Shown here: piece by piece, positions 22,678 through 31,450 of the stretch | Layout: each line of letters opens with the position of its first letter | Numbering within the stretch: the first letter of the stretch is position 1 | NCBI RefSeq assembly: GCF_943736995.1 | Contig: NZ_CALSFT010000002.1 | Coordinates: 1,302,001 to 1,366,000, forward strand | DNA: 64,000 nt | Source: Sporosarcina sp. Marseille-Q4943 | Lineage (GTDB): Bacteria > Bacillota > Bacilli > Bacillales_A > Planococcaceae | Direction: 5' to 3' | Translations under genes and position numbers: made by a program | The notes under the pieces: generated by a model | Seen by the model: only the letters and a program-made list of their open reading frames with translations | Told to the model about the DNA's origin: nothing | Database searches by the model: none

Positions 22678-23047
22678 CTATAAAATATCTTATCAAAGCT
22701 CTTAATATGGCAATCTTGTTCCATTTAAGTTCATCATCCTTATTTGGGTGCATTTATGTAACCAAACATATGCACCCATAATGTAAGGGATTATCCTTTA
22801 CTTCGACTGCCAATCCACAAGTGAACTTCACCTAATTACTCACCTAATGGAGGAAAATAATAAGAAAAGATTGATAGTAAAGCTTGTTATGGAGTATCTC
22901 TCATTGCTCTTGGTAATCCGGCTTATTTGTAAAGTGAAAATCCCGAACAGTAACTTGATCTGTGATTGAGCTACTGTTCGGGATTTTTATATTTTTTTTT
23001 AGTTACAACACTTACTTTCTTATGAACAGGATGATGATCCATATGCT
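22678..23047. terminator. Intergenic region with a bidirectional terminator at 22940-22995
   Basis: ATCCCGAACAGTA pairs with TACTGTTCGGGAT, followed by T tracts; it stops the minus-strand MFS gene and plus-strand transcripts. Another palindrome, GGGTGCAT...ATGCACCC, lies at 22746-22777. No gene is seen. Confidence 0.75.
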
Positions 23048-24265
23048 CTAATATTTATCGTTTATCCGAGACCAACGCTTTCTTGGTTGGAGGGAATCGA
23101 TTAAGTAATACACCCCAGGTAAGATAATGATGGAACCGATTCCGAAATAAACATGACGAATATTTAATGTTAAGAAAGGCAAGGAGGCGAACAGAATTCC
23201 TAATGGCATGGAGACACGCATGAACAACAAACGGACTGCACTTAACTGTGCCAGTCGATCCCTTGGAGCTTCACGCTGGAAAATGGCTGCACTTTGGGCG
23301 TTGAAAAGAGGGAACAGGATACCACCCATCAGTTCACATAACCACGCAAAAGGGACTGAGTGGACAAAGTACAGCAGCACAAAGGAAAAGCCACCCCCAA
23401 TCAAACCAAAGTACATCGTTCGGGGGCTTTTCGGTAGCTTGGTCAGAAGAAGCATTCCCATCACATAACCGATAGGAAAGGCCCCCTTAAATATGCCATA
23501 CTCCCACGTCTCTCCTCCCAATTCTCCCTGAATGAAGGGAATACTCAAGACCAGCGTTGCCCCTACCGCAAATTGGACGGTAGAAGATAGGATTGTTAAC
23601 TGCAGGAGTTGAGGATAACTAAAGAAATTCCTGTATCCCTCTTTCATTTCGGACCACCAGAACTTTTTTGTCCAAGTTGCCACCATTTGTGTGCTGATTT
23701 GCGGAATTCGGGACAGTGCCAGGAAACTGATGAAGAACAGGATTGCCGAAATGCCATAGATCCAATGCATCGGTAGTTGCAACAACAAGAGCGAAGTGAC
23801 ACCTGGAGCAAGAAAACTCATTAGCCGAAGGGTTCCGTCCAACAATCCGTTGGCATCGGCCAATTCATCCTCCGTACAGACTTCTGGAAGTAAGGCAAAC
23901 GAAAGGCTGGCGAAAATTGGCTGAAGAAGCCCTAAGATGCATTGCAGAATAACCAAGCCAATGATGGAACCTTTCTCCGTTCCAATCCCTAAACCAGCTA
24001 ATGGTAGTAGGTAGGCACCGGCTCGGATCAGTTGGATATTTTTGAGCACTTTTTCTTTTATGACATGATTAAGTAAGGGCGAACTGATACCTTGTAGCAC
24101 CAATGAAGGAATAAAATAGACGAGCCAAAGGATGCCCATCCACTCCCGTGAACCTGTCAATTCATATAACAGCAACCCATTGATAATAGCTCCAGCAACA
24201 CCACCGAATTCGGAAACAATCTCACCTATCCATAAGGATCTGAAGGACTTGGAATACTTCTTCAT
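23048..24265 (-). CDS. Major facilitator superfamily efflux transporter
   Basis: 405 residues with 12 predicted membrane helices. Motifs typical of drug-efflux MFS permeases of the MdtH/macrolide-efflux kind: FRSLWIGEIVSEFGG in helix 1, and HVIKEKVLKN in the loop between helices 2 and 3. The ATG overlaps the stop of the upstream regulator gene by 4 bp, so the two form an operon. Substrate unknown; the regulator suggests a metal, metalloid or drug. GC is a little higher than in flanking DNA. Confidence 0.85.
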   Translation of the reverse strand: MKKYSKSFRSLWIGEIVSEFGGVAGAIINGLLLYELTGSREWMGILWLVYFIPSLVLQGISSPLLNHVIKEKVLKNIQLIRAGAYLLPLAGLGIGTEKGSIIGLVILQCILGLLQPIFASLSFALLPEVCTEDELADANGLLDGTLRLMSFLAPGVTSLLLLQLPMHWIYGISAILFFISFLALSRIPQISTQMVATWTKKFWWSEMKEGYRNFFSYPQLLQLTILSSTVQFAVGATLVLSIPFIQGELGGETWEYGIFKGAFPIGYVMGMLLLTKLPKSPRTMYFGLIGGGFSFVLLYFVHSVPFAWLCELMGGILFPLFNAQSAAIFQREAPRDRLAQLSAVRLLFMRVSMPLGILFASLPFLTLNIRHVYFGIGSIIILPGVYYLIDSLQPRKRWSRINDKY

Positions 24266-25305
24266 AATCCGGTTCCGAGGTATCGTGTCAATTGTCTGGT
24301 GAAATCTTCAAGCTTTCCAGAGTTGATGGAATAGACCCCTTTCTCCACGCGAATGAATTTGGCGGCTTTCAATAATGCCAGTTGATGGTGTAGCGTTGTT
24401 TTTGATATGTTGAATTGTCCACTCAACTCTTGCAAGGACAAAGGACTTTTCTGAAGTTGAAACAGCAGTTTTAGTCGTAGTTCGTCCCCTAATGCCTTAT
24501 GGCCACGAATCAGTTCATTTGAAGGAACTCCAGGTTCTAGCAGATACTCTTCTTTGACAGGATAAAAGAAGAGCTTGGTATCAGAAGTACGAATTGTAAG
24601 CACCCAAGGACGATAGGAAACCTGCGGGATAAGTTTGACCGACCAAATGGATGGCTCAGGTAGGTATTCGACACCACCCGACACACGTTCGATTTCAGCT
24701 ACCGGATTATTCATATCCAATTGACGATACTGTTTCTCTTCAAAAGCAAGTGCCTGTAGCCATTTCTCCCATTCCACTTTTTTCCGCATCCAACTTTCCC
24801 ACTCTATTATTACACTAGTGATCAAGTCACATAACTCAGATTGGGATAAATGGTGAAGCTGTCGAATATATCCGCCTAAATAGTCATGTCCATCAAAGAG
24901 ACTAGCGTATTCTTCCCATACTGGTGTTTGTTCTGGCTTGCAGGCTGCTTCTATTCTTAGTGGCTCAGACTGTCGATCATGGTAAGGAAGGAGCCATTCA
25001 TAAAAAGAATCCGTTGAAGCCGTGGTAAGCAAATTCGAATATTCTTGAACGGAAACGGCAGCAAATTGATTTTGCAGCAGAATCATACCATACCAAAGAT
25101 TAGTTTCTTCAATGATTTTTAAAAGCTTGACTAGTGAAGAGGGCATCACGTTTTCGTCGGCCTTCCATTCTTCATCCATCTCAAACGTGTGCCGCAGCTG
25201 CTCATGTGTATAGCCTGCAATCCCTAAAATCAATTCCCAGACTGGCGACTGTTCCACTTTCAGAGTTATGGTTTCTACAGGGGGTGCTGAATTAATTATT
25301 TTCAA
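24262..25305 (-). CDS. ArsR-type transcriptional regulator with large N-terminal domain
   Basis: 347 residues. The C-terminal ~90 residues are an ArsR winged helix (GHKALGDELRLKLLFQLQ, then LSGQFNISKTTLHHQLALLK). The N-terminal ~250 residues, acidic and Trp-rich, resemble DUF5937-like ligand domains of this subgroup; no cysteine metal site of the classic ArsR kind is seen. AGGAGGAACCCCTTTGAAA precedes ATG. It is expected to repress the operon with the MFS pump. Confidence 0.8.
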   Translation of the reverse strand: MKIINSAPPVETITLKVEQSPVWELILGIAGYTHEQLRHTFEMDEEWKADENVMPSSLVKLLKIIEETNLWYGMILLQNQFAAVSVQEYSNLLTTASTDSFYEWLLPYHDRQSEPLRIEAACKPEQTPVWEEYASLFDGHDYLGGYIRQLHHLSQSELCDLITSVIIEWESWMRKKVEWEKWLQALAFEEKQYRQLDMNNPVAEIERVSGGVEYLPEPSIWSVKLIPQVSYRPWVLTIRTSDTKLFFYPVKEEYLLEPGVPSNELIRGHKALGDELRLKLLFQLQKSPLSLQELSGQFNISKTTLHHQLALLKAAKFIRVEKGVYSINSGKLEDFTRQLTRYLGTGL

Positions 25306-25755
25306 AGGGGTTCCTCCTAGAGTTCCTATTTTAAGTTATTCTATATTAATAGAAATAACAATTCAATAAATATCGAATTTTTTCTGTTAAGAAGTAAAGA
25401 AGGCATCTGAGGGGAAATATCGGTACGAGGTTGCCACGAAATCATCCAACGGCTCAACAATGAGGATGCTTATTATAAACTAATAATTTTTCGCTAAATT
25501 CTGTAGCCAACTATATGCATGTACCGGATTGCTTCGTTAGTACGCCCGGCATGGATGTAGTCTATGGGGTGCGTCCCGAACACTTCGACCATGGTTCAGC
25601 AATTCATTCGATTAGATAAATACAAAATCAAAGACAGGATGGAAAAATATTCCGTGATTTACGCATATACGAAGTTTGCATATACGAGGGTGGAGAAATA
25701 AAGAGGGGATGCGTTACGGCCCATAGAGTATAATAGCCCCGATTGAGCGCGTCAC
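25306..25755. other. Intergenic region, no confident gene
   Basis: It must contain the promoter of the regulator-MFS operon. A 36-codon frame at 25591-25701 (+), MVQQFIRLDKYKIKDRMEKY and onward, looks protein-like but has no ribosome site and may be a gene remnant. Confidence 0.4.
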
Positions 25756-25866
25756 CGCGTGCGGAAACACGCAATGATGTCGTCTTGTGTTATATACGTT
25801 CTTCGGGCGTGATACATAAAGAGGAATTTACACCTTTCTTGGCGAATAGTGTCACAAAGGGGGATG
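25756..25866 (+). promoter_or_regulatory. SD-sequestering leader repeat, copy 3
   Basis: GCGTGCGGAAACACGC hairpin, then TTCTTCGGGCGTGATACA as in copy 1, then CACCTTT (25831-25837), conserved CTTGGCGAATAGTGTCA, and AAAGGGGG (25856-25863). CCTTT can pair with AAAGG of the ribosome site. The hairpin stem bases differ from copy 1 but pair. Confidence 0.6.
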
Positions 25867-25871
25867 ATGTC

Positions 25872-26423
25872 ATGAAAGATGAGCAATTCGCTATAGAAGT
25901 CATACTTAAGTTTTTGCGTGATGAAAACCGAAGAACGTTATTGGTAAAAGGGTATGATAATGATGCAAAGTTAAGAGTTGTCCTTTCTTGTTTGAACAAA
26001 GTATTTGATAAAGGCATAATACGAACAAGTTCTATGGGGGATATCTCTGATTTCATCAATGTAGCTTTCAATAAAAAACTATTACCGTATAAGGTAAAGT
26101 CAACCACGAATTATAAAATAGGAAGAATGACAATTAATTTTAGTGGTTACGCAAATCATACAAAATCCAATCCTAGAGGTAATGAAGGAACTTTCACTTT
26201 GTATTATCCAATTCAAACAGTACTGGATGATCGTGGTAGATATGCAAAGCTATTGAATGAATTGGATGAAACTGACTCAGGAAAAATAATACTTGTTACT
26301 ACAAACGAATGGAGTATAAAAGAATGGGATATCGAGAGTCACATGGATGAAGTGTTCTTTTATAGTGTGGAAAACGATAACCCGGAGATCATGAAAAACT
26401 TAAGGAGAAATGGAGCGATATAA
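25872..26423 (+). CDS. Hypothetical protein, 183 aa
   Basis: The frame opens at 25743, but that part is the leader repeat; ATG 25872 follows AAAGGGGG. The protein is alpha/beta (FAIEVILKFLRDENRRTLLV, then KGYDNDAKLRVVLSCLNK; SGKIILVTTNEWSIKEWDI) with alternating strands and helices like a P-loop-less nucleotide-binding or restriction-like fold, but no motif is recognised. Its expression probably depends on the SD-covering leader. It ends at an AGCAC/GTGCT terminator. Confidence 0.6.
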   Translation: MKDEQFAIEVILKFLRDENRRTLLVKGYDNDAKLRVVLSCLNKVFDKGIIRTSSMGDISDFINVAFNKKLLPYKVKSTTNYKIGRMTINFSGYANHTKSNPRGNEGTFTLYYPIQTVLDDRGRYAKLLNELDETDSGKIILVTTNEWSIKEWDIESHMDEVFFYSVENDNPEIMKNLRRNGAI

Positions 26424-26430
26424 TAATTGC

Positions 26431-26465
26431 TAAGCACTGTCTATTGGGATGGGTGCTTTTTCTAT
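26431..26465 (+). terminator. Terminator after the 183-aa gene
   Basis: AGCAC...GTGCT stem followed by TTTTTC, equivalent in place to the hairpins at 20084 and 20395. Confidence 0.7.
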
Positions 26466-26498
26466 GCCTAAAGTCAAAGGTGGCGGCGGTGATGTGAA

Positions 26499-26672
26499 GT
26501 GCCAAATTGTGATGAGATTTAGAGCGATTGGGAAACAACCGAGATAACCTTTAAATTGCTTGCTGAAAAGCACTGCGTCAAAGAAGGAACATTGATGAGT
26601 CGTCGTATTCCTGAGAAGTGTTCGACGAATGCAGCCGATGCAACTACAGTGTGCAGTTTTGAAGAAATATAA
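26499..26672 (+). pseudogene. Terminase small subunit remnant
   Basis: The frame reads VPNCDEI-stop-SDWETTEITFKLLAEKHCV, then KEGTLMSRRIPEK, and ends at 26672. DWE-x-T...LAEKH-V-EGT-x-SR is the N-terminal DNA-binding helix of PBSX-type phage terminase small subunits. It is broken by TAG at 26520 and cut short after about 57 codons. Homologous to the shorter remnant at 20444, also placed after a repeat-led gene and terminator. Confidence 0.6.
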
Positions 26673-26740
26673 GTGGAGAGGGCTTATGCCTTCTTCACTT
26701 CATTTACTACTTCTTATTTTTCGGTTTTTCGAGCAAACTA

Positions 26741-26851
26741 TTAACTTTCATCTTTCATTATCTCAGGGTTATTTTCCAAAGTTTCAATCACAAAATCAGT
26801 TTCTGATTTACTTATACAAACGATATCGCCCTTAGAAAGTTTTACAGACAT
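26741..26851 (-). CDS. Possible 36-aa protein
   Basis: Reads MSVKLSKGDIVCISKSETDF and onward to DES. The start resembles TerD-type N-termini (x-SLSKG-x-V-L-K), but the protein ends after 36 residues, so it may be a fragment. The ribosome site is weak (TTAGG). No neighbour supports it. Confidence 0.3.
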   Translation of the reverse strand: MSVKLSKGDIVCISKSETDFVIETLENNPEIMKDES

Positions 26852-26910
26852 CCTAACGCTATCAGACGTTTTATGTACAAATTAGGACTTGTCTTTAGAA
26901 TATGGTTTAG

Positions 26911-27447
26911 TCAACCTGGCTTGATCTCTTCCATATATCCTTTAATATCACTTTCTGACATTTCCCCTGTAATAATTCTAACAATCTTACCTTCCGGATT
27001 GATAAGCAAAGTAGTAGGTAACGGTTTAACATTATATGCTTGCATAACGCTTTTCGTCTTATCGATTAAAGTAGGGAAGGTCATCCCATATTGTTCAGCA
27101 AATGTACGAACTTTAAAATCCGATTCAGCGATATTGACTGCTAATATTTGTACTCCTTGGTCTTTATACACTTCATATTGTCGACCCATAGCAGGCATTT
27201 CCTTTTTACATGGAGCACACCAAGTTCCCCAAAAGTTTAAAAAGACCCCTTGGCCTCTATACTCAGATAGCTTATGTTCAATTCCATCTAAATCAACAAG
27301 CGCAAAGTCCGGGGCATAATCCCCTACCTTTAACACATCAAATTTCTCTTTTGCGAAATTTGAGTAGATAGTAAAGACAATGGCTGCGGCCAGAAGTGTC
27401 AATGTAATTACCCTGAAAATAAAACGATTCCTTTTTTTGTTACTCAA
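26911..27447 (-). CDS. resA: ResA/TlpA-like membrane-anchored thioredoxin
   Basis: 178 residues, the usual ResA length. N-terminal anchor (FRVITLTLLAAAIVFTIYS, residues about 10-28), then a thioredoxin fold with FWGTWCAPCKKEMP (active site CAPC) and the cis-Pro region LPTTLLINPEGK. ResA keeps apocytochrome c cysteines reduced outside the membrane for haem attachment. It is divergent from, and likely works with, the CcdA/ResB/ResC genes at 30.7-35 kb. The ribosome site GGAG is upstream on the minus strand. Confidence 0.85.
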   Translation of the reverse strand: MSNKKRNRFIFRVITLTLLAAAIVFTIYSNFAKEKFDVLKVGDYAPDFALVDLDGIEHKLSEYRGQGVFLNFWGTWCAPCKKEMPAMGRQYEVYKDQGVQILAVNIAESDFKVRTFAEQYGMTFPTLIDKTKSVMQAYNVKPLPTTLLINPEGKIVRIITGEMSESDIKGYMEEIKPG

Positions 27448-27656
27448 TGATGAATGCTCCTTTCAATGTCTACAAAATAGGGATTGTTTGCTGGAATTTC
27501 TATACGATGACTACTATACTAAAGAACTTTGAAGAAAGTGTGCAGACACAAAGAAGTCATGAATTCGCACAAACTCATTAATTCTACCTTCTTCTGCATA
27601 TCTTTTTCACAATTGTTTTCTATACTAATTTCATGAGGAGAGGAGAATTAACAAGG

Positions 27657-29018
27657 ATGAATAAGATATCCAAAAAACTTGCCGCTTATTTCATTATTTC
27701 TTTCCTTGTCCTTGAATCGGTGCTAATGATGTATTTGCACCAAAATATCGTTCATACAAGAGTGGATGAAGAATATTCACGCCTGTTGGCAAGTGGTTCG
27801 AACCACCGAAATGTCTTAATCGACTATTATTCGGATGAGACGATCACGCATATCGTATTGATGGAAATAGAAGGGGATAGAGGAGTTGTCATAACCGGAA
27901 AGAGCGGTGAAATAATCCGAAGTTCGGATACAAAATTGGAAAATCTCCTGCCTTCATTATCATTTTTACAAGACTCCGCGAACCAGAATGATCGAATCAT
28001 TAAACAGGATTGGAAAGACTCACCTTATATCATTAGCGCTCATCCATATAAGATTAATGAGAATAACTCGGGATATGTTTTCATGTTTCAAAGTAGCGAA
28101 CCAATCGAACGGTTAGTGCAGAAATTGAATTTCCATTTCGGTTTGGCAGGGGGAGCAATTATCGTCATCCTGTTTGTCATATACACGATTTTATCCAAAT
28201 TTCTTACTCGGCCTTTGATTCGTATGAAAGAAGCAACCGAGAAATTAAGCGAAGGGAAATTCGATGTAAGCCTTCCTGTAGGAGGCAATGACGAGCTTGG
28301 TGAATTATCGATTGCGATTCGGAAACTGGCCAACGATTTGGAGAAAATGAAAAAGGAACGAAATGAATTTCTTGCATCCATTTCACACGAACTAAGTACT
28401 CCGTTAACCTATTTGATTGGCTATTTGAAAGTTGCTATGCGACATGATTTGACCGAAGAGGAAAGAAATAGCTATCTATTGATTATTGCTGAAGAATCCA
28501 ATCGCATGAAGGATCTTGTGAAAAACTTAATGGATTTGGCGAAAATGGATGAAAGGGCATTCGTTGTATCTAAGGAGAATTTTTCATCCAAAAAGTTTGC
28601 AAAAGATATCTACCGACTAGTCGAACCTTCATTTGCCCTAAAGAAAGTAAATCTGAATTTGATATGCAAGGCTGATTTTTCGATTCATGCAGATCCTGTG
28701 CGACTTGAACAGGTTGTACTGAATCTATTAGATAATGCATTAAAATATTCAAATGAAAACACAACTGTGAGATTTGAAATTTCCAAAGAACAAAATCAAA
28801 CTGTCATTTCAATTGCAGATGAAGGAATTGGAATACCGGAAGAACAAATCGATTTGATTTTTGAAAAGCTTTTTAGAGTTGAAAAATCCCGCTCTAGAAC
28901 GTTTGGTGGATCTGGCCTTGGACTTGCCATTGTAAAAGAATTGGTAGAAGCTCATGGGGGATCGATAGAGGTGAAAAGTGAGTTTGGAAAAGGGAGTAGA
29001 TTTACATTAAAGATTTAA
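27657..29018 (+). CDS. Sensor histidine kinase
   Basis: 453 residues from ATG 27657; the ATG at 27633 lies within the AGGAGAGGAG ribosome site. Two membrane spans (about 8-24 and 170-190) enclose a ~140-residue extracytoplasmic sensor, then HAMP (FLTRPLIRMKEATEKL), HisKA with the phospho-acceptor in SISHELSTPL, and HATPase with NLLDNALKYS, DEGIGIPEEQ and GGSGLGLAIV. The partner regulator follows 20 bp later. Placement before cytochrome c maturation genes and next to copper genes suggests sensing of metal or thiol stress; signal unknown. Confidence 0.9.
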   Translation: MNKISKKLAAYFIISFLVLESVLMMYLHQNIVHTRVDEEYSRLLASGSNHRNVLIDYYSDETITHIVLMEIEGDRGVVITGKSGEIIRSSDTKLENLLPSLSFLQDSANQNDRIIKQDWKDSPYIISAHPYKINENNSGYVFMFQSSEPIERLVQKLNFHFGLAGGAIIVILFVIYTILSKFLTRPLIRMKEATEKLSEGKFDVSLPVGGNDELGELSIAIRKLANDLEKMKKERNEFLASISHELSTPLTYLIGYLKVAMRHDLTEEERNSYLLIIAEESNRMKDLVKNLMDLAKMDERAFVVSKENFSSKKFAKDIYRLVEPSFALKKVNLNLICKADFSIHADPVRLEQVVLNLLDNALKYSNENTTVRFEISKEQNQTVISIADEGIGIPEEQIDLIFEKLFRVEKSRSRTFGGSGLGLAIVKELVEAHGGSIEVKSEFGKGSRFTLKI

Positions 29019-29038
29019 GCCGGTAAGGAGTTGATAAG

Positions 29039-29716
29039 ATGCAGACGATCTTACTTATAGACGACGAGCAGAGAATGCTCGATTTACTTGAATTGTTTTT
29101 GGAGCCCCATGGGTTCAACTGTATAAAAGCGGATACCGGGAAAAAGGGATTGGAAATGGTAAGGGATGAAAAGGTCGATATTGTTCTATTGGATGTGATG
29201 ATGCCTGATTTGGATGGTTGGGAAGTGTGCAAGAACATACGGGAACTATCGACCATTCCGGTGATTATGCTTACAGCGAGGACAGACAAAGCGGATATTG
29301 TAAAAGGACTTGAATACGGGGCGGATGATTATATTACAAAGCCTTTTGACGAGCGGGAACTTGTGGCAAGAGTGAATGCATTACTACGCCGCACTTCAAG
29401 CGAAAACGTAGAAAACAGCAATACGGTGTATGGGGATTTCATGTTAAATCGGGATTCTTATTCATTGCATTATAATAACTTGGAAGTGCAGCTGACCTTG
29501 AAGGAATTTTATATAATTGAGGCGTTAATCACTCATCCGAAAAGGACTTTTACCCGGGAACAGCTTTTACGTACCGCTTGGGACTATAACACATTCACAG
29601 ATATCCGGACAGTGGACTCGCATATCCGTAATTTAAGGGAGAAATTAAAAGCTGCGGGATTCCCTATCAATGACTTCTTATTAACAGTGTGGGGAATCGG
29701 ATACAAATGGAATTAA
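29039..29716 (+). CDS. OmpR-family response regulator
   Basis: 225 residues. Receiver domain with acidic pocket LIDDEQ, phospho-Asp in IVLLDVMMPDLDGWE (residue about 52) and Lys in YITKPFDERE; then a winged-helix output domain (LTLKEFYIIEALI, RTVDSHIRNLREKL, VWGIGYKWN). Cognate of the preceding kinase. It probably activates the operon it heads, down to the resC gene at 35 kb. Confidence 0.95.
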   Translation: MQTILLIDDEQRMLDLLELFLEPHGFNCIKADTGKKGLEMVRDEKVDIVLLDVMMPDLDGWEVCKNIRELSTIPVIMLTARTDKADIVKGLEYGADDYITKPFDERELVARVNALLRRTSSENVENSNTVYGDFMLNRDSYSLHYNNLEVQLTLKEFYIIEALITHPKRTFTREQLLRTAWDYNTFTDIRTVDSHIRNLREKLKAAGFPINDFLLTVWGIGYKWN

Positions 29717-29727
29717 AGGAGATCGAA

Positions 29728-30648
29728 ATGATGAAAAAAATAGCGAAATATATTGGCATTGCGGGGATGATCACGCTTTTGTCTGCATGTAATGCGACTA
29801 AGGATGATACCTTCGGGTATGAGGAATTGGAAAACAGTAAAATTGATCATCTACATGGTCTAGGTTATATAAATGGAGGTCCGGAAGTGGTCATTTCAAC
29901 ACATGAAGGGCTCTACGCTTATGGTGAAGATGGTTGGAAAGAAGCGAATAGTGAAAAGCACGATTATATGGGTTTCCAAGCAGTACGTGAAGGTTTCTTT
30001 TCAAGCGGACATCCGGAACCAAATTCAAAACTTAAAAATCCACTTGGACTTGTGAAAAGTACAGATCGTGGTGCGAGCTTTGAAAAATTGGCATTTTACG
30101 GTGAAATCGATTTTCACTATATGGCAGTGGGATATGAGTCAAATGCCATCTATGCATTGAATGAAATGCCAACAAAAGATATGCCGGCGGGTCTTCATTA
30201 TTCACTCGATGAGGGAGCATCATGGAAGCAAGCTTCAATGAATGGTTTCGATTCAGAGTACATCTCGAATTTAGCAGCACATCCTTCCCGCGAAGAAATA
30301 ATTACAATAGGGAGTAAAGATGGATTGTTTTTCTCTCAGGACTTTGGTGAAAACTTTTTCCCTCTAAAGAAGGCGGGGATGGTTACATTTGTGATGTTAA
30401 CTGAAACAGGAGGATTGTATGCCAACTACGAGAATGACATTGTGAAGCTCAGCTCGTTTGTATCAGATGGGAAAGAAGAAGAGGAAATTCCGCTTCCAGA
30501 CGAAATTGCTCCTATCGTATATATAGCGGTTGATCCAGATGATCAACAGGAGATTGTAATTGCAACTTTTACTAATGATATTTTTAGGACAACAGACGGA
30601 GGAGTAAATTGGGATACCCTTGCTAAAAATGGAGAGTTACTAAATTAA
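29728..30648 (+). CDS. Lipoprotein with sialidase/BNR-like propeller (F510_1955-type)
   Basis: 306 residues from ATG 29728, behind AAAGGAGA. Lipoprotein signal MMKKIAKYIG...LLSAC (Cys about 22). The mature part has Asp-box-like repeats (STDRGASFEKL, SLDEGASWKQ, SQDFGENFFPL, TTDGGVNWDTL) typical of BNR/VPS10-like beta-propellers; such proteins are annotated as F510_1955 family glycosylhydrolases in Bacillales, often beside copper genes. No catalytic activity is proven. The four S/T-x-D-x-G-x-x-(F/W) boxes are clear. It starts 11 bp after the regulator gene. Confidence 0.75.
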   Translation: MMKKIAKYIGIAGMITLLSACNATKDDTFGYEELENSKIDHLHGLGYINGGPEVVISTHEGLYAYGEDGWKEANSEKHDYMGFQAVREGFFSSGHPEPNSKLKNPLGLVKSTDRGASFEKLAFYGEIDFHYMAVGYESNAIYALNEMPTKDMPAGLHYSLDEGASWKQASMNGFDSEYISNLAAHPSREEIITIGSKDGLFFSQDFGENFFPLKKAGMVTFVMLTETGGLYANYENDIVKLSSFVSDGKEEEEIPLPDEIAPIVYIAVDPDDQQEIVIATFTNDIFRTTDGGVNWDTLAKNGELLN

Positions 30649-30668
30649 AGTAGGGTTGGTGATTTTCA

Positions 30669-31403
30669 ATGTATGGATTTTTATCGAAAATCAGTCAAAT
30701 AATCACGGAGCCTGTCACTGGCCTTATTAATGCGTATGCAGATTTCCCACTCATGTTTGCATTACTGTTAGGAGTGGTTGGCGCTGTTGCCCCATGTCAA
30801 TTGACAGGGAATATGAGCGCCATCACTCTTTACGGTAATCGGACCATTCAATTCAAGACGGATTGGCTAGAAATATTTTCTTTTATTGCAGGAAAGGTTG
30901 TCGTATTCAGTGCATTTGGTCTTTTGGCATGGATGTTCGGTCAAGCATTCGAATCGAAGATGACAGAGTACTTTCCGCTTTTCCGAAAGGCGATCGGTCC
31001 TCTCATTGTAGTCACAGGGCTTGTACTATTGGGAGTATTGAAACTGAGAATCTTTCAACGCATGACTATACATATACCGGTACGAATGCGAGAAGGGAAG
31101 GTTGGTTCTTTCCTTCTAGGTGCAAGTTTTTCACTTGCATTCTGCCCGACAATGTTTGTTCTGTTTTTCGTTTGGCTTATGCCAACCGTTTCGTCAACTT
31201 CGTATGGTTTTGTACTCCCCGCGGTTTTTGGAATCGCAACATCGTTCCCTCTCATTCTTCTATTCCTGATAATATGGCTTTTTGAAACAGATCGTCGCAT
31301 CATGAGGAAGAGTGTGAAAATCGGTCGTGCTATTCAACGACTAGCGGGAGTGCTGCTTGTGTTGATCGGATTATTTGATACGTTGACTTATTGGGGGATC
31401 TAA
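30669..31403 (+). CDS. CcdA/DsbD-like integral membrane protein (sulfite exporter TauE/SafE-like annotation)
   Basis: 244 residues with six to seven membrane helices. Two CcdA-like sites with a single Cys each: VGAVAPCQLTGN in helix 1 and LAFCPTMFVLFF in helix 4, the pair that shuttles electrons in CcdA/DsbD. Helices about 25-45, 65-90, 105-125, 150-175, 178-200 and 220-240. Likely passes reducing power from cytoplasmic thioredoxin to extracytoplasmic thiols or metal carriers. A second, more typical CcdA follows. Confidence 0.7.
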   Translation: MYGFLSKISQIITEPVTGLINAYADFPLMFALLLGVVGAVAPCQLTGNMSAITLYGNRTIQFKTDWLEIFSFIAGKVVVFSAFGLLAWMFGQAFESKMTEYFPLFRKAIGPLIVVTGLVLLGVLKLRIFQRMTIHIPVRMREGKVGSFLLGASFSLAFCPTMFVLFFVWLMPTVSSTSYGFVLPAVFGIATSFPLILLFLIIWLFETDRRIMRKSVKIGRAIQRLAGVLLVLIGLFDTLTYWGI

Positions 31404-31450
31404 CTTTTTGACCATAGTAAATTGCTGTTTGTTATTAAGGAGTGTCATAT

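Noticed and set aside
25743..25871. N-terminal extension of the 183-aa protein
   Set aside because: This DNA is the leader repeat shared with 19.8 kb; conservation is at RNA level and the SD lies just before ATG 25872.
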